Below are positions 5,634 to 10,200 of a stretch of 10,200 nucleotides of DNA, one piece after another (position 1 is the stretch's first letter; every line of letters starts with the position of its first letter). The DNA is from Chloroflexota bacterium (GTDB lineage: Bacteria; Chloroflexota; Dormibacteria; CF-121): the NCBI GenBank assembly GCA_005882525.1, contig VBGO01000165.1, positions 1 through 10,200 of the forward strand, written 5' to 3'. A program made the position numbers and the translations under genes. Under the pieces are notes generated by a model. The model was not told the origin of the DNA, did no database searches, and saw only the letters and a list, made by a program, of their open reading frames with translations.

Positions 5634-6773
5634 GTGATTGGCGCCGGGCCGTCCGGGGCCGCCGCCGCACTGTTTGCCGCCCAGGGTGGACAGCGGGTCA
5701 TGGTGTTCGACAAGCAGTCCTTCCCACGCGACAAGCCCTGTGGCGAAGGGCTGATGCCGAGCGGCCGGCTGCCACTGCGCGAGCTGGGCCTCGAGGATGC
5801 CGTGCTCTCGGGCGGGGCGCCGCCCCTGAACGGGGTCCAATTTGGGCTGCCCGGGCGCGAACCGGTGGAAGTGCCCTTTCCTGAGCATGACGGCGAGCGC
5901 GCCGGGCTGGGGATCCGCCGGCTCGGCTTCGATGCCCGCCTCGCCGAGCGGCTCGGGCACCATTCGCGGATCCAGTTCTCACCGCAAACCGAGGCGCGCG
6001 ATGTCAGGACTGACGCCGATGGGGTGGCGACGGTGATCACCGCAGCCGGCGAGGTCCGAGCTCGTTTCGTTGCGGTCGCCGATGGCTTGCGTTCGGCGCT
6101 TCGCCACCGCCTGGGCTGGACGGTTGGACCTCGACCGCCCCACCGCTACGGCATCGTCGGCCACTGGACCATGGATGCGCCTGTCGATCCCTGGGTCCGC
6201 ATCACGTTCGACACTGGCCTGGAGGTCTATGAGGGCCCGGTCGCGGGCAACCAGCGGATGGTCGGACTGCTCTGTTATCAGGAGCGCATGGGCGAGTTCG
6301 GCGGCCGGCTCGAATCGCGCTACCGGGAGATCGTCCAGGCCCTCCGCCCGGAGTTTCGAAATGCGGAAATGATCGGGCCGGTGTCCGCGGTCGGCCCGTT
6401 CTGGTACCAGGCTTCCACGGTCGCTCAGGACCGCATCTTCCTGGTGGGCGATGCGTCCGGCTTCACGGATCCGATCACGGCGGAAGGGATCGCCACCGGC
6501 CTGCGCCAGGCTCGCGCCTTCGCCGGCGCCTTGTCGTCATCGTCTCCGGAGCGCGACTACCGGCTCGCGCACCGCCGGCTGACGAAGGACCCGCGCCGCG
6601 TCGCATCGCTGCTACTTCGCTTGAGCCGTACGCCCGCCCTCGTCGAGCGCGGGATCCGCGCCCACCGGCGAGCGCCCCAGACGCTGACCAAGCTGCTCGG
6701 TGTCGGATTCGGTTACTGGGGCTTCGACCGCATCACGCCCCGCGAGTGGGTTCGCCTCTTCACCGGGCGCTGA
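5634..6773 (+). CDS. FAD-dependent oxidoreductase, geranylgeranyl reductase/SrsC-like hydroxylase group
   Basis: This 379-residue flavoprotein has the PHBH/geranylgeranyl-reductase fold. A Rossmann motif (D)VAVIGAGPSGAAAA is followed by VMVFDKQSFPRDKPCGEGLMP, where PCGEG is typical of the family. A DG-like motif VAVADGLRSALR lies mid-protein, and the second FAD motif LVGDASGFTDPITAEGI is at about 270-286. The basic C-terminal stretch suggests membrane association. Together with the convergent polyketide synthase and methyltransferase it probably hydroxylates or oxidises a phenolic lipid to a quinone, as SrsC does in Streptomyces. The start is odd. GTG 5634 is the only start codon in this frame near the gene, yet it cuts off the first beta strand: DADVAV is encoded in frame at 5619-5636. 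The coding region may begin at a non-standard codon near 5610-5620, or a small indel may hide the real start. The 3' end overlaps the methyltransferase gene tail-to-tail by 14 bp. Confidence 0.85.
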   Translation: MIGAGPSGAAAALFAAQGGQRVMVFDKQSFPRDKPCGEGLMPSGRLPLRELGLEDAVLSGGAPPLNGVQFGLPGREPVEVPFPEHDGERAGLGIRRLGFDARLAERLGHHSRIQFSPQTEARDVRTDADGVATVITAAGEVRARFVAVADGLRSALRHRLGWTVGPRPPHRYGIVGHWTMDAPVDPWVRITFDTGLEVYEGPVAGNQRMVGLLCYQERMGEFGGRLESRYREIVQALRPEFRNAEMIGPVSAVGPFWYQASTVAQDRIFLVGDASGFTDPITAEGIATGLRQARAFAGALSSSSPERDYRLAHRRLTKDPRRVASLLLRLSRTPALVERGIRAHRRAPQTLTKLLGVGFGYWGFDRITPREWVRLFTGR

Positions 6774-7344
6774 CCGGCAGCCGTGGCAGAAAGCGGGGCT
6801 TCCCTCCCATCAGCGTCCGGTATGCGGGGATCGCGTTCAACAGCGCCTCCTCGTCGCGGATCCGCGATCGCAACAAGATCGCATTGACCAGACCGAGCCC
6901 TAAGGCGCTGAGGTACGCGCCGCCAATCAGCGGCAAACCGAGGAACTCGAGGGCGAGGGCGAGGTAATTCGGATGGCGAACGAACCGGTACGGACCCCCG
7001 GTAGCGACGCGCAAGTCGCTCGGGACCAGCGCGTGCACGTTCCACGATTGACGTAGGCTGGCGAGCACGCTCAGCCGCAGCCCGACGGCGGCGATCGCGG
7101 CGATCCATCCGATCGCGGCCACCACCGCCGGAGGGGAACGCCGGCGCCAGGCCCGCTCCAGGACCGGTAGCGTGAACAATCCGAGGTTGACCAGCGCAAT
7201 CCACCGGAAGGTCGCTTCGCTTGCCTGCGGGGCGCGCGGCTCTCGCATTCGGATCGCGCGTTCGTTGCGCGCGGAGTAGAGCAACTCGATCCCGCGCTGC
7301 GCCCCGAAGAGGAGAAGGATGAGGCCGTACCGCGGCGGACTCAC
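6760..7344 (-). CDS. Isoprenylcysteine carboxyl methyltransferase (ICMT)-like membrane methyltransferase, SrsB/YpbQ type
   Basis: This 194-residue integral membrane protein has about four or five hydrophobic segments (LILLLFGAQRGIELLY, ALVNLGLFTLPVL, VVAAIGWIAAIAAVGLRL, YLALALEFLGLPLIGGAYLSALGL). It carries the ICMT/phospholipid-methyltransferase signature GPYRFVRHPNYLALALE followed by RIRDEEALL...Y near the C terminus, which form the SAM pocket. In Bacillus (BpsB/YpbQ) and Streptomyces (SrsB) such proteins O-methylate the phenolic lipids made by the adjacent type III polyketide synthase. That role is inferred here from the operon. Its GTG start at 7344 overlaps the synthase stop codon by 4 bp (GTGA), so the two are translationally coupled with the synthase first. 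Histidine and arginine in the RHPNY motif are intact. Confidence 0.88.
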   Translation of the reverse strand: MSPPRYGLILLLFGAQRGIELLYSARNERAIRMREPRAPQASEATFRWIALVNLGLFTLPVLERAWRRRSPPAVVAAIGWIAAIAAVGLRLSVLASLRQSWNVHALVPSDLRVATGGPYRFVRHPNYLALALEFLGLPLIGGAYLSALGLGLVNAILLRSRIRDEEALLNAIPAYRTLMGGKPRFLPRLPVSAR

Positions 7345-8396
7345 GTCGTCAGCCGCATCAGCGCCAGCTCGATCGACAGGCCCGGCCCAAAGGCGATGGC
7401 CAGCGCCCGCCCCTCGATTCCGGCCCGCCGCATCGCCTCGAGCACGAAGAAGATGCCGGCGCTCGACGCGTTGCCGTGACTGGCGAAAACCGACCGCGAG
7501 GTGGCGAGCAACGCGGGCGGCAGCCCCAGCGAGCGCTCGACGGCGTCGACGATCCGGGGGCCTCCCGGGTGCGCCGCGACCGCGTCCAGGTCCGCCAGCG
7601 TGAGGCCCGCCTTCTCGAGGAACGTGTCAACCGCTCCGCGCAGGTGAGCCTCCACCACCTCCGGCAGCTCGCGGCTCAAGACAACCCGAAGCCCACCATC
7701 CCGTAACTCGTAGCCGAGGTGCCGAGCCCCCTCCGGCACCAGCACCGTACCGCACTGCTCCAGCGTCCAGCCGGGCCGTCCCTCGCCAGCGCGCAGGACC
7801 GCGGCTCCCGCGCCGTCGGCAAAGACCAGGGAGGCCACCAGGTTGTCGATGGACTGATCATCGGGCTGGAAGGTCAGCGATGGAATCTCGACCGCGAACA
7901 GCAGCACGCTTCGCTCCGGGTAGGCGCGCAGGTAATCGAGCCCGCGGGCCAGGCCCGCCACGCCGCCGCCGCATCCGAGCTCGGTGATCGGTAGACGGGC
8001 GACGTCGGACGCCAGGCCCATCAGCGGGATCAGCTCCGCGTCGAGCGACGGGAGCACGACGCCGGTGCAGGACACCCCGATCACCAGTCCGATGTCCGAC
8101 GGGGAAACCCGGCTGGCGTCGAGTGCGTCGCAGCAAACCCGCCGGGCGAGCCTTCGGGCATGGTCGAGGTACGCGTCTGTCTGCTGACTCTGGCTGCGCC
8201 GCTCCATCAAGGAGGTCAGCGGCTCGGCGAAGAAGCGGGTCCGGGCCCCTTCTTCACCCTGCAACTTTGGCAGCCGCCGGCCGCGTGTCCGCCCGAGCGC
8301 GTCCCAGACCTCGTCGACGGTCGCCGTGACCGGCGGCACCGCCGTCGCCATGCCCGCCAGGTGCGCGCGTCCGGGCGGTCGCGTTGAGGACATCAC
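7341..8396 (-). CDS. Type III polyketide synthase (chalcone/stilbene synthase-like; alkylresorcinol or alkylpyrone synthase)
   Basis: This 351-residue thiolase-fold enzyme has the full catalytic triad of type III polyketide synthases: Cys142 in ELGCGGGVAGL, His276 in AAHPGGPRIVDAVE, and Asn309 in SHGNASSAGIFFVL. Other family landmarks are CTGVVLPSLDAELI (110-123), LVFADGAGAAVL and the C-terminal loop FGPGLSIE. The enzyme condenses a starter acyl-CoA with malonyl-CoA units and cyclises the chain. Bacterial homologues linked to ICMT-like methyltransferases usually take long fatty acyl starters and make alkylresorcinols or alkylpyrones that go to the membrane. Starter and cyclisation mode cannot be read from the sequence. 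The start is GTG 8396 or the adjacent ATG 8393; no Shine-Dalgarno is seen, but a -10-like TAGCAT ends 7 nt before the GTG, suggesting a leaderless mRNA. It is first in an operon with the methyltransferase and diverges from a GNAT gene. Confidence 0.92.
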   Translation of the reverse strand: MMSSTRPPGRAHLAGMATAVPPVTATVDEVWDALGRTRGRRLPKLQGEEGARTRFFAEPLTSLMERRSQSQQTDAYLDHARRLARRVCCDALDASRVSPSDIGLVIGVSCTGVVLPSLDAELIPLMGLASDVARLPITELGCGGGVAGLARGLDYLRAYPERSVLLFAVEIPSLTFQPDDQSIDNLVASLVFADGAGAAVLRAGEGRPGWTLEQCGTVLVPEGARHLGYELRDGGLRVVLSRELPEVVEAHLRGAVDTFLEKAGLTLADLDAVAAHPGGPRIVDAVERSLGLPPALLATSRSVFASHGNASSAGIFFVLEAMRRAGIEGRALAIAFGPGLSIELALMRLTT

Positions 8397-8403
8397 TGAA
8401 CTG

Positions 8404-8413
8404 ATGCTAGGCT
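8404..8413. promoter_or_regulatory. Overlapping divergent -10 elements for leaderless transcripts (synthase and GNAT genes)
   Basis: The entire space between the two divergent genes is 23 bp (8397-8419). On the minus strand TAGCAT (8409-8404) ends 7 nt before the synthase GTG at 8396. On the plus strand TAGGCT (8408-8413) ends 6 nt before the GNAT GTG at 8420. Both fit the TAnnnT -10 pattern at the distance expected when the start codon is the first transcribed base. They share two base pairs, so only one polymerase could open the region at a time. No Shine-Dalgarno fits in the gap for either gene. Confidence 0.45.
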
Positions 8414-8419
8414 GGCCCG

Positions 8420-8881
8420 GTGGTGGTGCGTCCGGCTGAACGCGAAGACCGCCCCCAGCTGGTCGAGCTGATCAAAGGCTACTTCGCCTTCTACCAAACC
8501 CCGTTTCCGGCCGATTCGAAAGTCGAGGCCCTGCTCGATCTCCTCGACCAGGATCCGGATCGCGGGGTGCAGCTCGTGGCCGACGCGGGTGGGCGGCTCC
8601 AAGGATTCGCCAGCCTCTACGCCTGTCTCGATACGCTGGTTGCCGATCGCATCCTGGTGATGAACGACCTCTTCGTGGATCCGTCCTTCCGCAATGCCGG
8701 GGTGGGCGCCGCGCTCTTCGAGGCCAGCCTGGCTTACGCTACGGCGCACGGTTACGCGCGGCTCGACTGGGTCACGGCGAGCGATAACCACGACGCGCAG
8801 CGCTTCTATGACCGTCAGGGTGGGCGGCGCGGCCCCTGGGTCTCCTACAGCGCAAGTCCGAAAGTTCGCACCCAACGCTGA
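8420..8881 (+). CDS. GNAT-family N-acetyltransferase
   Basis: This 153-residue cytoplasmic protein has the GNAT fold. It opens with VVRPAEREDRPQLVELI, and motif A is VMNDLFVDPSFRNAGVGAALFEAS, where RNAGVG is the pyrophosphate-binding R/Q-x-x-G-x-G loop for acetyl-CoA. Motif B is AQRFYDRQGGRRGPWVSYS at the C terminus. The pattern of motif A followed by WVTASDN and AQRFYxxxG is close to diamine- or amino-acid-type acetyltransferases, but the acceptor amine is unknown. The start is GTG 8420, the first of three consecutive GTG codons. It sits 6 nt after a -10-like TAGGCT, consistent with leaderless expression. It diverges from the polyketide synthase and ends 16 bp before the convergent Ku gene. 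Whether it has any part in the lipid pathway is unclear; proximity alone is weak evidence. Confidence 0.87.
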   Translation: MVVRPAEREDRPQLVELIKGYFAFYQTPFPADSKVEALLDLLDQDPDRGVQLVADAGGRLQGFASLYACLDTLVADRILVMNDLFVDPSFRNAGVGAALFEASLAYATAHGYARLDWVTASDNHDAQRFYDRQGGRRGPWVSYSASPKVRTQR

Positions 8882-8897
8882 CGAGCCCGACCCGGAC

Positions 8898-9851
8898 TCA
8901 GGCGGTCTTTCGCTTACGCCGAGCTGCCGGTTTGGCACGCCCTTTCGGTGCGCGACGAGCCTGCTCGACACTCGCCCGCAGCGCGGCCATCAGGTCATTG
9001 ACGCCGCTGCCGGTCAGGACCTCGGGGGCCGTTGGCCGTGCCGAAGCCGCCCGGCCCTCGACCAGCTCTTTCAACCGTTGCCGGTATTCATCGGGATAGC
9101 GCTCCGGCTCGAACGGCCCGGACAGGGTGTTGACCAGCAGCGCGGCCATCTCCCGTTCTTTCTTGCTCAAGTCCCTGGGCTGGGCGGGCTCCAGCTCGGT
9201 GGCGGGCAGGATTTCGTCGCCGTGAAACATGGTGCTCAGCACCATCAGCCGTCCCTGCGGACGCAGGGCCGCCAGGTACCGCTTGCGGCGCAGGACGAAC
9301 CAGCTGATGGCGAGCTTCCCGGTCTCCCGCATGGCGTCGACCAGCAAGCCATACGCCCGCTCGTGACCTCGTTCCGGGACGGCGTAATAGCTCACGTCGT
9401 AGTAGATCGGATCCACCGCGCTGGCGTCCACGAATTGCTCAACGTCGATCGTCCGGGACCGTTCGGGGGCGAGCTCCTCCAGCTCCTCGCGTCCGACCGT
9501 GACGTAGCGGTCCTTCGCCACCTCGAACCCCTTGACGACATCGGCCGCGGCGACCGGCTGCGCCGCTCCTGCCGGACGCGGCTCCATGAAGCGCGGTGGC
9601 CAGGTCGAGGTCGGAACCACGCCTTTCCTGCCCGGCATGAAATTCCCTTCACCTCCGGGGGAGGTCAGGGCGGGGGCAGGAAGGTCGGACGACCAGGGCG
9701 CTTCGATCACCTTCTGGTGGCGAATGCGCTGCCCGCTCGACCGGTCGATCTCGTGGAAGCGCACGTCCTGTCGCCGCGTCGCCGGATAGAGGCGAACGGG
9801 AACGCTGACCAGGCCAAAGCTGATCGTGCCCGACCACACCGACCTCGCCAC
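8898..9851 (-). CDS. ku: Non-homologous end-joining protein Ku, with in-frame repeat insertion
   Basis: This bacterial Ku homologue (317 residues from GTG 9851) forms a homodimeric ring on DNA ends and recruits LigD. It has the family opening ARSVWSGTISFGLVSVPVRLY, then FHEID...GQRIRHQKV. The next conserved block is VVKGFEVAKDRYVTVGREELEEL, then RTIDVEQFVD, DPIYYDVSYYAVPE and KKEREMAALLVNTL. The C-terminal tail is Lys/Arg/Ala-rich, as is usual. Between RIRHQKV (43-49) and VVKGFEV (105-111) lie about 55 residues where most Ku proteins have about 12-15. Residues 57-71 of this stretch are encoded by a palindromic repeat (9641-9678). GTG 9851 is preferred over GTG 9854 because it gives the family start and sits 6 nt after CATAAT. 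No LigD gene is visible in the window. Confidence 0.93.
   Translation of the reverse strand: MARSVWSGTISFGLVSVPVRLYPATRRQDVRFHEIDRSSGQRIRHQKVIEAPWSSDLPAPALTSPGGEGNFMPGRKGVVPTSTWPPRFMEPRPAGAAQPVAAADVVKGFEVAKDRYVTVGREELEELAPERSRTIDVEQFVDASAVDPIYYDVSYYAVPERGHERAYGLLVDAMRETGKLAISWFVLRRKRYLAALRPQGRLMVLSTMFHGDEILPATELEPAQPRDLSKKEREMAALLVNTLSGPFEPERYPDEYRQRLKELVEGRAASARPTAPEVLTGSGVNDLMAALRASVEQARRAPKGRAKPAARRKRKTA
9641..9678. repeat. GC-rich palindromic repeat, copy B, inside Ku
   Basis: The core ACCTCC-GGG-GGAGGT (9651-9665) is a perfect 6-bp stem that extends outward with a small mismatch (CCCTTC / CAGGG) and ends in a G-rich tail (GCGGGGGCA). About 29 of 38 positions match copy A at 3688-3725, in the same orientation. 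On the minus strand it is read in frame as PALTSPGGEGNF within Ku, without a stop codon. The in-frame absorption resembles the palindromic elements known inside Rickettsia genes, although the sequence is unrelated. Confidence 0.65.
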
Positions 9852-9857
9852 CACCTG

Positions 9858-9863
9858 ATTATG
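9858..9863 (-). promoter_or_regulatory. -10 element (CATAAT) of Ku, probably leaderless
   Basis: On the minus strand CATAAT matches the TATAAT consensus at five of six positions. It lies 6 nt before GTG 9851, or 3 nt before GTG 9854. No Shine-Dalgarno is seen between it and the start, and no clear -35 is seen upstream. This supports a leaderless transcript starting at GTG 9851. Confidence 0.45.
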
Positions 9864-9885
9864 ACCCGTTGTGGGGTTCGGGGAG

Positions 9886-10200
9886 TTAGGCGGCCTGGTT
9901 CAATTCCATCGGGTACCCGGCCGCACGCCAGGCCGGCAACCCGCCATCGAGCAACCAGGCGTCGTAGCCCTGGTCCCGTAGGACGCGGGTCAGGCGAGCG
10001 CTGGCCTCCTCATCCGGGCAGGTGCAGTAGGCGATGATGGTCTTGTCACGGGAGAGACCGGGCAGGTCCTTCACCAGGTCCGCGGCGTGCCGATTGCGGT
10101 TGAGTATCTCCCTCGGTGACACCCAGACCGCCCCGGGAATCTTTCCCCGGACCGCGGTTTCGACGAGCTGGGAAGTCACGTCCAGGACAATGGCCCGACC
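9886..10200 (-). CDS. Rhodanese-like domain protein (5' end outside window)
   Basis: The frame is open to the right edge. Its first residues, GRAIVLDVTSQLVETAVRGK, continue as IPGAVWVSPREI, the typical N-terminal half of a rhodanese domain (V-D-V-R-x, G-x-I-P-G-A). The GTG at 10179 falls inside this strand and is therefore not the true start. The active-site loop is IIAYCTCPDEEASARL, with a Cys-Thr-Cys pair where classical sulfurtransferases have a single cysteine at the head of a six-residue loop. The domain ends with LLDGGLPAWRAAGYPME, the usual C-terminal signature. The CxCPDE/N form is common in rhodaneses linked to membrane proteins such as DedA, so a membrane or redox partner further upstream is possible. 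It ends in TAA 31 bp before the Ku GTG at 9854, in the same direction; the CATAAT box between them suggests Ku has its own promoter. Confidence 0.88.
   Translation of the reverse strand, partial: GRAIVLDVTSQLVETAVRGKIPGAVWVSPREILNRNRHAADLVKDLPGLSRDKTIIAYCTCPDEEASARLTRVLRDQGYDAWLLDGGLPAWRAAGYPMELNQAA

Noticed and set aside
8694..10037. Long open frame of 447 codons on the plus strand
   Set aside because: It runs antisense to Ku and across the GNAT end. Its translation has no recognisable motif, while the opposite strand encodes a clear Ku. Long antisense frames are common at this GC content.
1..10200. CRISPR array, phage defence island, integrase or transposase
   Set aside because: No regularly spaced repeats, nuclease-helicase genes, transposase or integrase motifs were seen on either strand. 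Ku here is a repair protein with no visible defence neighbours.

Overview
The window is GC-rich and densely coded, with many 4-14 bp gene overlaps, frequent GTG starts and several start codons that sit directly behind a -10-like box with no Shine-Dalgarno. Together with a cyclase/NB-ARC/TPR regulator, a bacterial Ku and a bacterial type III polyketide synthase, this suggests a soil-type Chloroflexota-like (or possibly actinobacterial or Dormibacterota-like) chromosome. The lineage call is inference only. No tRNA, rRNA, CRISPR array, transposase or prophage gene was seen.

Left part (1-3680, plus strand): the 3' portion of a large STAND regulator (end of a class III nucleotide cyclase domain, NB-ARC ATPase, TPR-like repeats) overlaps by 8 bp a flavin- and NAD(P)-dependent disulfide oxidoreductase. 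The oxidoreductase keeps the redox-active cysteine pair but lacks the usual C-terminal His/Glu dyad.

Middle-left (3688-5183): a GC-rich palindromic repeat, a damaged SRPBCC (AHSA1-like) gene and an ArsR-type repressor on the minus strand, and a divergent intact SRPBCC gene on the plus strand. An AT-rich dyad that looks like an ArsR operator lies between the divergent genes. The minus-strand SRPBCC copy is broken by an internal deletion that shifts the frame. A short DUF2277 gene follows on the minus strand.

Centre (5303-8396): a small membrane-anchored protein and a flavoprotein of the geranylgeranyl reductase/hydroxylase group run on the plus strand. They converge on a minus-strand pair, a type III polyketide synthase and an isoprenylcysteine-methyltransferase-like membrane enzyme, which overlap by 4 bp. 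Synthase, methyltransferase and flavoprotein are the same three activities as the Streptomyces srsABC phenolic-lipid pathway, so the likely product is an alkylresorcinol-derived methylated quinone or a related lipid.

Right part (8397-10200): a GNAT acetyltransferase diverges from the synthase across only 23 bp. It is followed by a convergent Ku (non-homologous end joining) gene and by the 3' part of a rhodanese gene that runs off the right edge. Ku carries, in frame, a second copy of the palindromic repeat seen near 3700. The repeat has been absorbed into the coding sequence between conserved segments of the Ku core. The repeat insertion, the damaged SRPBCC gene and the lipid cluster are the main points of interest.
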